This document shows positions 37,572-50,099 of a stretch of DNA of 64,000 nucleotides, piece by piece; within the stretch, counting starts at the first letter, position 1; the number at the start of each line of letters is the position of its first letter. The notes under the pieces were generated by a model, which saw only the letters and a program-made list of their open reading frames with translations, was not told the DNA's origin and did no database searches. The stretch is from Puffinus mauretanicus. Its lineage: Eukaryota; Chordata; Aves; Procellariiformes; Procellariidae. The DNA lies in the NCBI GenBank assembly GCA_023333565.1, contig JAJKFH010000102.1:5659001-5723000 (forward strand), written 5' to 3'. The position numbers and the translations under genes are program-made.

Positions 37572-38029
37572 AAGATTTAGTATGGACTGTATCTTCCAAG
37601 ACAGATTTGTTAGAGGAAAAATATCTTCTTTCATTTTGGAGGATGGTTTAAAAATTTGCTGAAAAGTAGAGCTTTTCTGTGATGGTATCCAGCACCTGCT
37701 GGTGTCCAGCAGATGGTGCTGAGGAAAGCAGATGTTTATTATTTATAAAAACAATAGGGGATGTTATTACTTGGGTATGCTTCTCCTGATTGTCCAATGC
37801 AATCTTCATTTGCTGCATATATGCATGCCAAGTGGCATGAAGGAACTTTCCTCAACCATCAGCCACTAGAGATGGAAAAATTATAGCTCTGCTCCCCAAT
37901 CAGGTATGTAACCTTCCCTGGGGAATGTTATGCTCTGCACTTGATTTAGCTTACAGTCATAGATCTTCATCCATTGTAAAACTGCAAAGCCATCTATAGG
38001 TATTTTGCAAAATGCATCCTATGCTCTGA

Positions 38030-38090
38030 GAAATAAGGGTTGGACTAGACTAGCACAGCTATATCCCAGGAGCCATGATTTTGCCTTGCA
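38030..38090 (+). mobile_element. Degraded CR1 3' tail, plus strand
   Basis: GGGTTGGACTAGACTAGCAC, then ATATCCCAGGAG and CCATGATTTTGCC, resembles the avian CR1 terminus 'GGGTTGGACTAGATGATC...CCTTCC...ATGATTCTATG'. Only the last 50 to 60 bases are recognisable. It lies about 0.9 kb downstream of another CR1 tail in the same orientation, and the two tails look like different subfamilies. Confidence is moderate because the diagnostic part is short. Confidence 0.5.
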
Positions 38091-39009
38091 CAGATTTACC
38101 AGAAAGGTTTCTACCTTTGGCTTGCACTGACAATGATCTTATTAGCTGGCTGTACGATACATTGCAGGCAGAGCTGAACAAGTAGATTAAAAAATTTGAA
38201 AGCACTTGTGACATCAAGGGATAGATGAAATCACCAAGACAATTGAATCATATTTGCAGCAGAATATAACACTGCAAAATGATTAAATCCGTAGGCCATT
38301 TTGGTTGCCTTGTTTATGTCTTATGCTTTAAAATATTGAGGCCAAAAATACCAGAGGCCTCTGCTGCTCAAAATGTCAGCTTGAATAGTTGTCTAGGGCT
38401 ATCAAGTCTTCTCTGGAAGTAAATGGTATAAAGCCTTCTATGTGAATAAAAGTTGAGACATGGAGTGTTTATAGACTTGTTCCATAGAGGCTGATCCAAA
38501 GTACTTAGTGGAAAGGGGGATGGGCGATATCCTCATGTTTACTTATAAGAACTGCTATTCTGCTTGTATCTCAGCCGTGATTAGTCCTAATGGTTAATCA
38601 ACTTACTGGGTTACCCAGATATCTGGACAGAGCAACCACATAAGTCCCATTTTATACTCTGAGAAAAAACAATCCAACATGCAGCAGAATTGGAGCTACA
38701 GAGGAAAGATCAGAGGCCACATGAAACAAAACTGAGCAACATATACTATGGGACTGAAGGGAAAAGCAGTGAGCATGAAGCCAATGACGTCTGTGGCTTT
38801 AGGAAGTAAGATGTCACCATGGAGGACCCCAAGGAGACAGTGGAGAAGGTGGCAGGAAGTGGCCACTGCAGATAATGCAGGCACATTTTTGTGCAAGATC
38901 AACCCATTTGGAGATCTTTCAGCAGGGCTTACATGCCTGCTCTTTACTTGGATGATGGGAAAAGTAAAGGATGGTGTCCTGGGGTTACAACTAAGGCTGT
39001 TGTGTTGAT

Positions 39010-39135
39010 TGGGGTTAGAACTTGTAAACCTGTGTTCAGTTCCCTGTTTCGTGCAAATTCTTTCTGTGACAACAAGCAAACTGTCTAACAACCCTGTTTC
39101 TCACTTCCCTATCTACAGTATTCAGATAAAAGCCT
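39010..39135 (+). mobile_element. MIR-like SINE fragment, plus strand
   Basis: GGGGTTAGAACTTGTAAACC, TGTGTTCAGTTCCCTGTTTC, CTGTGACAACAAGCAAACTG and CTCACTTCCCTATCTACAGT follow the layout of a MIR element: a GTGGTTAGAGC-like start, a GGGTTCAATTCCC-type B-box area, TGTGACCTTGGGCAAGTCAC, and CAGTTTCCCCATCTGTAAA. The match covers more of the element than the 10.0 kb copy but is more diverged. The assignment rests on recalled consensus sequence. Confidence 0.5.
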
Positions 39136-40609
39136 CTGCATTATCTCAGCCTGGACTTAAATAAATTAAAGAGTGGGAGGATCTGTTCCAGCAGTAGTAG
39201 GGGACAGAAGAAAATATGCTGGACATAATGGAGAATAGATACTCCTGGAGAGGGAGAAAGAGATTGTCTTTTAGAAAGTAAATGGAATTAGAAAAGTCTG
39301 CAAAGGAAATTATCTGATGTTTAAAGACCAAACAGATTTCTCCCCCACCCCTTTGATTCCTCTTGATTCTCTGGAAATTGTTTCTTTCTGATTCAGCTGT
39401 TTACTAGCTTGATATTAATGACTTACTGTATGCTTACCAGCCCTTATTTCTTATTTGCTTTGATATGGCTCTAAGTGATAACATCACATCCTGTGTTAAA
39501 TTTACTTGGAAAGAAAAGTATTGGATGGTTCCATTCCGTAATTTGCAGAATAAAATTAAGTACCCATATCCTCACTGGATAATCAGAATGTTTAGCACCT
39601 TAATGCTGGGCTCAGCAAGCTGAAATATCAACACATACTATGCAGCAAAGTTCAGTGAGGAGATTCCAGAACTAGCGCTGTGTACATTGTGCTGTACTGC
39701 GCAGGAAAACTGGCTGGAGTCCTACAAAGGTGGTGGCCACAGTAGTGCAGTAGACATCTGCACTAGTAAGTTCTGTCTTGCAATTACTACTGTGCCTGTG
39801 TGTTTGGTCTGTTTTGGGTAACATCGGTGACTTTCTGTGGGCATAAATGTGTGCATTGTAAAGGGGGACTAAGGCTGGGATCTGATGTGCTTCAGGCCTG
39901 GACGTAGGGGATGCAAAGGCACTGTATCCCAGATGTGATGTGCGCTGCAGGGCAGGATGCCTGGTGGGAGCCTGTGTGCTGCCTTCAGTACTGCAATGCC
40001 CATGAGCCCTGCCTTGCCTGGAGAGCTGTAATAGGCATTTCTCCCAGAATGCAGAATTACTATTTTACCTGGTCAGAATCCACAGCTTAAGTGTAAAGCC
40101 CTCGTCTCCACCTTTATGGTCAGACCTGTTCTTTGAACGCTCTGCTCACATTTGGTCAATAGGTTGATGACACACAAATAGAATATTTTTTTTATCCTTT
40201 AAGGTGCCTTTTCTAAAAACACTGCCTATTCAGTGGCGTTTAACCATGTATACACCCAGCTGCTTGTATGTCCAACAAAAAATGAGTTTAGTATTTTGAT
40301 AAATGGCAGAAAAGCCATCTATATATTTCAAACCAAAATGACAAAATAACTCGGCACATTTTCCTAACACAGTCACATGGTATTAAAAATGTTTTGTGGA
40401 GGAATTATTTTAAGCTATAAAATATTCTGTTTGTTTTTTCTGTCTACTGAGATAACAGCAGAATGTTTTGTCTATGCATATCCAGTCTTCATTAGCTGCT
40501 GGAAGATGTAAAACTGATTCAAACTTCTTGGAACTTCAGCTCAAAACAGGCATAATTTATAAGGCTTTTGATGGGAAGTTTCTGAGAATAGGAACTTGCT
40601 TTAATAATA

Positions 40610-40680
40610 GGGGGGTTTGGTGTGTTGTTTTGTTTTTTGTGTGGGGTTTTGGTTTCTTTTGGGGGGGTTGTTGGTGTTTA
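40610..40680 (+). repeat. T/G-rich low-complexity block with G-runs
   Basis: G-runs of 6 (40,610-40,615), 4 (40,643-40,646) and 7 (40,661-40,667) sit in almost pure T/G sequence. Three long G-runs and a further GG pair give loose quadruplex potential. Confidence 0.85.
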
Positions 40681-40991
40681 GAATATACTTTACATTAATT
40701 GCTGTTAGTGACTGTTACTTTTCTTTGGTTTTGTTTCCATCTGTATGCCTAGACCTCCTGCTCATAGTTGAACTGTTGGTGCTATTAATTAGTCTTATTG
40801 CTGGTGGTTATCTTTATTATGGTAAGACCTTGATGACATTTAGGAATATGATTTTGTTTCACTAGATGCTGTATAAACAGAGTAAGACAGTCAATGGCTG
40901 AAGGCTTCACAGTTTAAGTATGCCAGAGAGCAGAGCAATGGATTATAATAAACAAGCAGAATAAACATTACATAGGGACAGCAGGTTTTTT

Positions 40992-41029
40992 GATTTGGTT
41001 TATTTAATTTGATCTGGTTTATTTCATTT
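40992..41029. repeat. 19-base tandem duplication
   Basis: Two adjacent 19-base units at 40,992-41,010 and 41,011-41,029 differ at two positions (GATTTGG... against GATCTGG..., and TTTAATTT against TTTCATTT). This is a short local duplication with no associated gene. Confidence 0.9.
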
Positions 41030-43759
41030 GTTTAAATTTTAAGTAGGTGGTGCTCAGTAAAAATGGAAGAACACTTGATTAGGAAAACAAACACTAGAGA
41101 AGACGTGGGAAGGGAAGCACTGAAGTGAACCCAACATGGAATAAGAGAAAGGGAAATAAGGCAAGTAGAATACACTAAAGGCTAAAGTGAAGTGTCAAAG
41201 AGAAAGTTGAAAGAAAATATATGGATTGAAAACTATAGTAAAATTCCTGAAGACATCATGAACGTATGGTATTATCAGTTGGTATTGTACTGCTCAGTCT
41301 CCAGTTTAGACATGCATTTTGTTTAGAAAGGCCTGATGATGTTTCTAACACTAACTTGCTTCACGGTGCCTGTGCAAATGCTGGCAGAGGGCTGGGGCCA
41401 TTCTTGTACTGCTCGAGTAGTCCTTCTCTGCTGGACCAGTGCTTCTAGGCTCTTGGCAGTCTGCACAAGTTTAAAGACAACTGTGGGTTTTTCTGTTAAA
41501 TGTGAGGGACCAGACCAGCATAAACTGATCTTAATACCAGGAACAGAAAAGGAGCTTAAATTAACTTCTGTAATCTTCATTGCAACTGAGGATCTTGGTA
41601 TCTGCAGCTTGCTCTGGTAAAGGAAAGCAAAGGAAGTTGTGCTCGTCTGACTGTTAGAGAATAGATTTGTTTTCCATCGTGTCTCATATTTCAGTGGTTG
41701 CTTTCCATGTCTCTTTTCTTAAAACTCTGGCCATGACAACATGAAAACTAGATGTGTCCTTTGGCATTGATAATGTTTCAATTAGTATGTAGTTAGTTCC
41801 TATATTAATACGCATATGAATATTTGGAGAAGTTAGTTGTTTCCATATACCATTTTTAGAGAGGAAATCTTAACCTGGAGTCTGGTCTTTCACACTGCTG
41901 CTTTTTAATGAAGTTGAGCCTGTGCCATCTGCTAGCCGTACCAATTACTTGGAGAACTTTCATGTTGCTATTCATGTAATAGTTGATACATAATTTATGT
42001 TTTATGCTAGATAATCACCTTGAGGCATTTCTTCACTGATTCCAATGAAGACATAAGTTATCTTTTGCTGTAGTTACTGCATCATCGTTATTAATTTTTT
42101 TAAGCAAAAACTTAAAGCAAAAAGTTAAATGCATCTCCTGTCATAAACCTGAAATCCTGAGCCAGTTCCTTAAAATGCAAGAACAAGCCATTAAAATCTG
42201 CTCACAAACATGAAACAACTGTTTTAATTTGTTGCCAAAAACAGTTTATCAGATTAAAATAGCTGACAGGCCTTCCTAATGTTTTTGCTTCAAACTTTTT
42301 CTGGTCTGTGGTTTGCTATGTGGGATGCTTTTGTGTCACTGGTTTGAGTCTGTCCTTTAGTTATGAGAAATAAATATTCTCTTGTTATGAATAGAACACA
42401 AGGAAAGTATAGCTTCATTTTCACTATGCTACCTTTAACACAAAAACTCCAATACAGCTGAAACTACCAGATTCCTACAGTCTACAGCAGTGTTATTGAA
42501 TCCTCCCTTACCTCTAGAAGGATGTTGAGTATTGGCCTGCTATATAGAACAGAGGGTCCATTTCTACCCGAGAGATCTGGTGTCTTTAGTAATTGTTTAG
42601 CTACTCCTACGATGTTGGGAAAATGAATTTGAGTTTGCAGAGGGCTTCAGGATGATAGGCTGAAAGGCTCTGAATAAGTACAAAGTATAATTATTAGGCA
42701 ATGTTTAACAAGTATTTATGATTAGCATACTGCTGTGTAAACAGTATTTAACCTAGAGTTAACACACAGCGAGGGCCAGGCACCCCACTTCACTACGTGC
42801 TACTTTTTTACTCGCACTGAAACTCATCTTAAAACATTTGAGACCTTTGTCTTCAGTTTGTTGCAGCTCAGTCTAAAGCTCTCAAATGAGGCTACTTTGT
42901 TGATAAAACATTGTTTACTTAAATCTTAAAAATAGGCAGGAAAGAACCACTTGATTTCAACAGCTGCTTTTACAAGGGTGTTTTGGCAAGTAGTCATCAC
43001 TTATTCAACCATCAACACAGAATTAACATGTTAGGGTAAAATTCAAAAGTTTCTTTAGGTTTTCCAAAGAAAATTCATATTTAAGAGCAAATCTCTTTAA
43101 GTCCGACATATTCATATACACTGTAGTACACACTGGACAAATCTCTTTCTGGCTTAAATTAGCAGTTCTTGGGTTTCTGAAGAGTTTTGCTGTTTTGCAG
43201 TAACTGAGTGTCTACTTCCTAATCGCTGTCAGTATTTGATCATCCCAGGAACAGGCTACAATGGCATACATCACCTGGCAGTGGTCAAGTTAGAAATACT
43301 TTGGTTGAGGAGTTCTTATCCAAAGAACCATACCAATATTTCTTGTGATTCTCAGTTCTTCAAGTATGATTGTGGATGCAATTCATGCACTTCATATTTT
43401 AAAGGAGATATTTAAGGTAATAAAATTCAGCAGGTAATAGAGGTACACTTTCAATGACATGAATATCATGATCACATGTACGCATCCATCTCTCTATTCC
43501 ATCTCACACTGTGGGTTGTTCCTCACTGTATTTATTCAAGATCTGTGCAATAGGTTTTATTGGAATAAGAACTGGACATACCTTTCTGCTCCCGGTCAGA
43601 ATTGACACCCAGAAATTTCTGCTTAAATGCCTACAAGTTTAGTTCTTATAGAGCTTCTCTATTAAGATACTTAAGCTGCTTTTTATCTCATTACATGGGA
43701 AGGGAAAAAAGTTCTCTTTTAATACACCTGGACAGGGCTTAGAGAGAATAAAAAAAATT

Positions 43760-43782
43760 GGGGGTGGGGGGGGTGGGTGTGG
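43760..43782 (+). repeat. G-quadruplex motif
   Basis: The plus strand carries G5-T-G8-T-G3-TGT-GG. The eight-base run can supply two G3 tracts, so the strict four-tract pattern is met with very short loops, which usually favours stable parallel quadruplexes. It follows an A-rich run and has no gene nearby. Confidence 0.85.
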
Positions 43783-45934
43783 AATTAAAAGGGTATTTTA
43801 AAGCTTATAGTGTCCAAGAGAATTTGCTAGGTTTCAGTATTTCACTGTGCTTACTAACTTCAGCATGTGTCTTCCTCTTTGCTTGAAACCTGTCCGATTT
43901 CCATTCAGAAGATGCAACTGCTTCTAATGCCTTTTGTTCATTTATATGTTCAAGCAATTCCAATATATTATGGAGGAGAAGGGAGGGGATGAGAGGAACA
44001 TCCTGACAAACCTTGAGGCCTTGTCATAGCTTATCACAAAGTAAAAGGTATATTCCTGTGAAGGTTGTCCCAAGGATGGTCAGAGCAGCAGCATGTCCAC
44101 TGGCTAACACTGCCCGGAGCAGCTATAAATAGAACCTCTTCTCTTCCCTAGTGCCAGCTAGATGCTAGATTTGTGATCACGGTGTTTACAGTCCAGCTCA
44201 GCTCAAACTGATTCTGTGCCAAACAGTAGGTGAAAAAAGCAAGCAAGCTTCTTCAGATCTCAGCACAGAGGATGTAGAAAATTAGGTGATTAATTCATTA
44301 CAAGCACAGAGTCTTTGTGGATGAAGTAAATATTACTCCTGAGTCAGGTCCCTTCCTATCTTCCTGATAAATGAACTGGCATCAATGAGTACATTACAAA
44401 GGCTTTATGTTTTGGCTTTAGTTTGTTCAGACATAGACAGAGGAAAGTCATGCTTTTTTCACTCGGCCAAAGATCTCAAAGAATCTCAGCTTTGTCTGAG
44501 TAAGGTCTGAGGAGCCAGGCCTAATATGCTAATGATTATAAAACCATATTCAGTGTTCTCCTTTTTACCAGTTTGCTTTACAATGTGCAATTCAGCGCTC
44601 TGTCATTCTCCGAGGGAGGCAAACATTAGCAGGTAACACTCAGAGCAAAGAATCCACAGCACTGGACATAGGCTGCTGGTTTCCCAAGTACATCTGTATT
44701 TTCTGTGATGAACTGGAGGCACTAAAACTTTGTTTATTAGGGTGGAGGGTGGGGTTTTTTTGTTATTGGGATTATTTGTATCAAGTCAGAAGACTTCTGG
44801 CTTTATGTGCTGAAAAAAACTATTTTTTGCACAGGTCTGCATAAAGACTGATTTTCAGTGGCCACTGGGAGTGTTTGCATGTGAGATGATGGTCGTAACT
44901 CTTGCAAGCTTACAGTCCAAAGGAGGGAGAAGGAACAGCAGGAAATATGGCAAATGCAAGGGAAGCTCAAAGTAAGAGCAGAGCAAAAGATTCAATAAAC
45001 AGCACTTCCAAACAGCAAACATCTGTCTGTTACCAAACCTCTGTTGCAATAGCATCTTCAGAGGAGAAAATGAGAAGGCAGTCTAGAGATCTATTAGCTG
45101 TGTTTAAACAGCCTTTAAAGCATTAAAACCATTCTATTTACAAGCTTAAAAACAAGACAACCTTCTTCTTCCCAGGCCTGCATATTCAGCTAGTAGTCTT
45201 GAGTAATGGTCTTTCATGTGTTTATCAGTTATGATGCCTTGCTCTTGCTACCAGATTTGCTCTTGGTTACACCTGTGCTACTTCATGGCTTTTAAATAGG
45301 CATCAAGTGACTGCACTTAGCTTTAAAAAAAAAAAGTGTCAACATGCAAAAAGAAGCAAAAGTTAGCTTGTTTTCACTAAGGTTTGACTTTATAGGACAA
45401 GCAAAAGAAAACATAACATATTCAGAACCATCCATGGATGATTCAGAGAGTACATGACAGATGTGCTAAATAAATTGATGTTGCCTTGAGTAAAGCTAAG
45501 GTTAGCTTCTGCATTAGATGTAAGTACCATCAGTAGAGGCTTGTTAACACCTCAAAGAGAGAAATAGCCTGCATGCCCTAGAAGTAGCAGAGTTGCAATT
45601 GTGAATGTACTGTTCTGCCTTCAGGGGTGGAGGGTAGAGGAAGGGAGCTATGGACAGTTGTATTTTTACTAAGGTTTTATCATGTATCAAAAACTAATCT
45701 GAATTCTTTGAGGGCAGTACTTAGGTCTTTGAGGCAAATTTTCCTGCTTATCTAGGTACCGATTTTATATCATAAACCACAAAGTTGCAATCTGTTTTGC
45801 TTCTGAAGTAGCTTCCAAACCTTTTTGACCTTGTCAAACCTTTCTGGCTTTTGCCTCTTGGCATGGCTGTACCAATTTTTATGAGTTGTTGCCATTTGTG
45901 GGGAGCTGCTATTATATCCTAAAATATTTTGTTG

Positions 45935-45966
45935 TTTTTTTTTTTTTGGGGGGGGGGGGGCAGGGG
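45935..45966 (+). repeat. T13/G13 homopolymer junction
   Basis: Thirteen T residues (45,935-45,947) are followed directly by thirteen G residues (45,948-45,960), then CA and five more G residues. This is an extreme homopolymer switch and a likely quadruplex former. Runs of this kind are also prone to sequencing and assembly length errors. Confidence 0.9.
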
Positions 45967-46573
45967 GCATAACTATTTCAGCTTCCTTCGGTGCAGTAAA
46001 GCAGTCTTCTGTTTCCCATGGGTTAGAGAGCTGTATCTATTACAGGGTAGGGAGTGTCTTCTGGCAGCGTAACGAAGTTGCACCTACAACCATAGTTGTT
46101 TAATGAAAGACAGGAGGTGATAGTGGAGTGAGTTACCCAGCCCACAGTATGTGGAGTCTGGGTACAGCGTGTCTCCAGTAAAAGCTACTCATTCATGCCT
46201 CGAGGGACATACAACTTACTGTGGAGGATTAGACTGTTCTTAGCACCTTTTAGTTTTTTCTTATGGTACCAGAGTGTTAGTACTAAGCATTGTCTTTTCT
46301 TGGTTAGAAACTAGAACTAATTGGGTCTTCCCAATTTTTTTGGTAAATTTCTCTGCACCTTTGATTTTTAGAGTAGCTGTTTATGCTCCTGTCCAAGAGG
46401 AGCAAGGTATTGCTGAGCAGTCTGTGTTTAAAACCCTGCATAATGTTCTAAGACCTTTAAAGATTATATTCATAAATGTCTTTGAATGAAACTTTAATAA
46501 TAGAAATTTAGCCAATTCCTGGCAAATTGAATACTATTGCAGTGTGCTTCCAAGATGCCAGGAGGTTTTGTTT

Positions 46574-46701
46574 AAGTGGGTGTGGGTATTTTTGTGTTTC
46601 GGGTATTTTTGGTTTGGTTTTTTTTGATTGGGGGGGTTCGGGGTGGCTTTTGGGGTTGTTGTTGTTGTTGGGGTTGGTTGGTTGGTTTGTTTGTTCTTTT
46701 T
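46574..46701 (+). repeat. T/G-rich low-complexity block with four G4+ runs
   Basis: This is the longest plus-strand T/G block, including a (GTT)n stretch and G-runs at 46,630-46,636, 46,640-46,643, 46,652-46,655 and 46,670-46,673. Loops of 3, 8 and 14 bases give a relaxed quadruplex motif. Open frames of 70 codons on plus and 121 codons on minus across it are compositional. Confidence 0.9.
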
Positions 46702-49700
46702 GTCTAGAGGAATGGAAATACAAGCAAGCCAGAGGATGAAGAGCTGTGCTTGAGTGCATCCTTGATTTCCAACACACTCCCCCTCCAGTTAAGGAACTTC
46801 TGTTCTCTATTTCAGGTCTCTTCTTGAGCTTAGGGGTGGGCTCCAGGATAAAAAAAATATGCCACTGATCCATTTATAAAAAGGCTTCTTGGAGAGTCAT
46901 GCTAAGAAATGCAGCTTCTGGCTGACTCATTATCAGAAGTTACTTATACTGAGAGTCAGTAAAGGAGGCAATTGATCAACATCTGTGTCCATTTTTCTAA
47001 AAAGTCATTTGTCAGGTGACAGAGGCTGTTAGGTTTGGCTGAAGAAAAATTCCTGTGCAAGTAACTACAGGGCCAGGTTCTTTAATAAAATATGCTGGTG
47101 TAAATCTTAAGAAAGTCTGCTGACATCCAGCACTGACAATACGCTTCATATGGCCTTACACATAGTTTACAATAGAAGACGCCTTTGGGCAAACAATCTA
47201 TGTTTCAAGCTTTACGCTTGTGTATCTCTCTTCTAAATTGTTTGTTTAATAAAAGACGCTGGATTAACTAAGCTACCTTTTGTTAATTAAGCAAAGGTTT
47301 GCTCTACAGTCATATAGCCTTAATTGGCACAAAAGCTAGTGAAAAAACAAACACAACTACTAAACTATTGTCCAGATCACCAGAGCCTTCCCAAAAGAAA
47401 ATTGTGCCAATAGTACTGTCCTTAGTCTTGTTAATTGCTTTAAAAATGTTTACAGTGAGGGCAAAACTTTAAGCATGCCAAAGAAGTGGTTTATTAAAAC
47501 AATATTGTTCACATGCTTATCTGAAGGATATAATATAATATGCCTAAATATGAGCATGTGACAAATAAAACAGGAACATCTATCATTTATGTGCAATATG
47601 CCCAAACTAACTGTGAGAGTCATTGATTTCCACTGTTTGATCTCTCAGCCTTAATTTTCTGTCAGACGGATTTTCTGTGTTGTTTAAAGATGGGCTTATA
47701 GCCAGATGTGGGATACAGAAAGCCACAATTATTTCTACTTCATAAATGGACAGTTTCAAACATGATCTCTTCTAGGGGTTTTAAAATACTTTATCTGCAT
47801 TTTGTGCTTCAAGCCCAGCTCTCGTTTCCCAAAGAAAACTTTGCATTGTGTGTGAACCAGTATGGCAGAGCCATAACAAGATAACCAGGAGTTTCACTTT
47901 CCTATACTATGTTGCCAATGGCTGCTCCCAGTCTGAGACACCACAGACCTTCTATCTAGTGTCTGTAGTTTTAATTATGGCAATGGACATTGATAATCTT
48001 CATTCACCACTTTCACCTGTTTTTAGGAACAGGGAGATGTCAAGTGGGACAAAGGTAGCAGCAGCACTCACTGGAGAAAATGACAGCAGATGGAGGTGGG
48101 GGGAGACAGACAGATGCACCTGGCCCATCCTCATCAGGATTAGGAATTTTAAAGCAGATGTAAAACAAAGATGTATGTATGAAGCCACTCCATCAGCAGA
48201 GCAAGTGGCAATGTAGTGGACGTGGAGGTTCTAAGGCGCTCCATGAGACTTTCGGCCCATAAAGGTGCTGTTCTTGCACAGTAGGTAGAAATGGGGAAAG
48301 GGTGTGGACAAGGACTTGGTTTTGAAAGAGTGGGCTCTATATATCTTCCACTAATTTAATACTAAGATGCCAAGGTCCAGCACAGTACTCAAAGCATCTG
48401 TGAGAAGAGGTGAACGCTTGGACTGTCTGAAACAATTCCTGTGCCTGTACTGAGCATTGTATATTCCAACTCTTCCAAATCCTCTTCCACCTTCTCTGGA
48501 GAAATTGTCCATTTTATACCCTAAAGAGCCTCCTGGCATCCCAGCCCCCTTTATCCCATGACCTTTTAGACTTCCATCATGCACCTTCCCTAGACTTCCC
48601 CATATTAATGCCATACATCACCTTCTCCAGTGCCATAAATGGCCTCCCTGCCTATGGTCTTTCTGCTTTTCAGCTGTGTGCAGCCTTCATACAACTGTCA
48701 ATGTGAAAGCAGAACCACTAATTGGTGTATGGGATTTGAGAAGGGACTAGGGACCAGCTTTGCATTTTCTTAGGAAAAAATCTCTTGTGGAAGGGTCTGC
48801 CTGTCAAGGCTTGGGTTCTGCAGGGTGAGCTGCTCATGCTTGGCTCAGGGCAGATGTAACGGTCTGCCTGCAACCCTGAGTGGCCAAGGCCTAAATGCTC
48901 CTTTGTAAAGAGTATGTTTACTTTATACAAACTTAAGGCAAGACTTTTAAAAACTTGATTTTAATAAAAGCTAAAGGTTAGCTAGATATTTAAAGGGGTA
49001 CAAGGATGGTTTACTTTTTCCTACCTTTAAATGTTAAGGTTAGTTCATAGAGCAAAGACAGTGCAGAAATTAATGGAGTGTGTACATAAAGTGGGAATGC
49101 TGCCAGAGCCAATTTTCTCAAGCATTGTGAATACTTCTGACGTAAAATAAAAGAATCTTTTTTTCATTGCTGTGTTCTTACGAGTGCCTGTGAACTTGCT
49201 GGAAAGTTAGAGATGAAGTTCTGGGTACTTTTCGGAGGGCATGTACAAAGAATAGGTGCAAATGATGTCATTTTCGTGTTTATAAATCATGTTGATAGTC
49301 TTGACTCAGAGGAGAAGTTTATTGAACATAGTGCTTTCATGTAAAATTGTGTGCCTGTAGTCTACAGCTTTTAAGGATCTATTTATTTTTTTCTCTACTG
49401 TATATTGTAGAATTGTATTCTTTCCTCATATGGTGTTTGAGAGATGTTTTAAAAATAAATCATATTGACATTTGGATTTAATTATAAATTTCAAAGATAG
49501 GAACACATAGTTTATACAATATTTCAGCACAATGTTCACTGAGTAGTACACAATGAAAACAAAGTTTATGAAATTTACATTATTCAAGGAGCCCAAATAT
49601 TTAAGTTTTGGAGAATTTGTATATTGATATGGAGAGAGGTCAAAATAGTGGTCTGTTGAAATCAACAGCAAACTCTTAGTCCTCTACAGAAATAGACCTG

Positions 49701-50099
49701 TGGGGTCTACACAAGTTAGTTGAGCTGGGGAGCAAATGCCAATGAGCTTTCCTTCACCATTTATAGGAGGATTTTGTGAGAGAAGGAGAACTAGAGTGAG
49801 TGGTTATAACACTGCGGAATTTCAGGACAGTATTGGTATACTACTCATCTTTGGCTAGTGGTATTTCAACATGTCATTTTTGCAGCTACAAAAGCTCAGA
49901 AGGATTTCTGTCTAAGGCTCTTTGGAGCTGGATCACTGCAGGATAACTGAAATACTTGACATCGGATTTGTCTCACGACTTTTACTGTAGTTTGCTTAAG
50001 AGATAACAGAAGCTTGTCCTGAGATCAGAGATCTGCCATGGTTGATATTGCAAAGGCTTGCCTGGAGTGGCAAATGTAGGAGACCAAGTACAACAAATG

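Larger units (their letters stand above)
38095..50095. other. Unassigned non-coding DNA with simple repeats
   Basis: Besides the MIR-like fragment near 39.05 kb and the T/G and G-run elements, no gene or mobile element was recognised. A moderately GC-richer segment lies at about 39,660-40,040. The 122-codon frame at 47,848-48,216 and the 131-codon frame at 38,696-39,091 have no recognisable domain, and the latter overlaps the MIR-like piece. Confidence 0.5.

Noticed and set aside
36114..37651. Lys/Asn/Thr-rich and Phe/Val/Gly-rich open frames around 37.4 kb
   Set aside because: They arise from the A/C-only low-complexity block and its complement, and composition alone explains the missing stops.
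46508..46873. 121-codon minus-strand open frame rich in Pro, Asn and Gln
   Set aside because: Its central part is the complement of the T/G low-complexity block. The rest has no recognisable domain.
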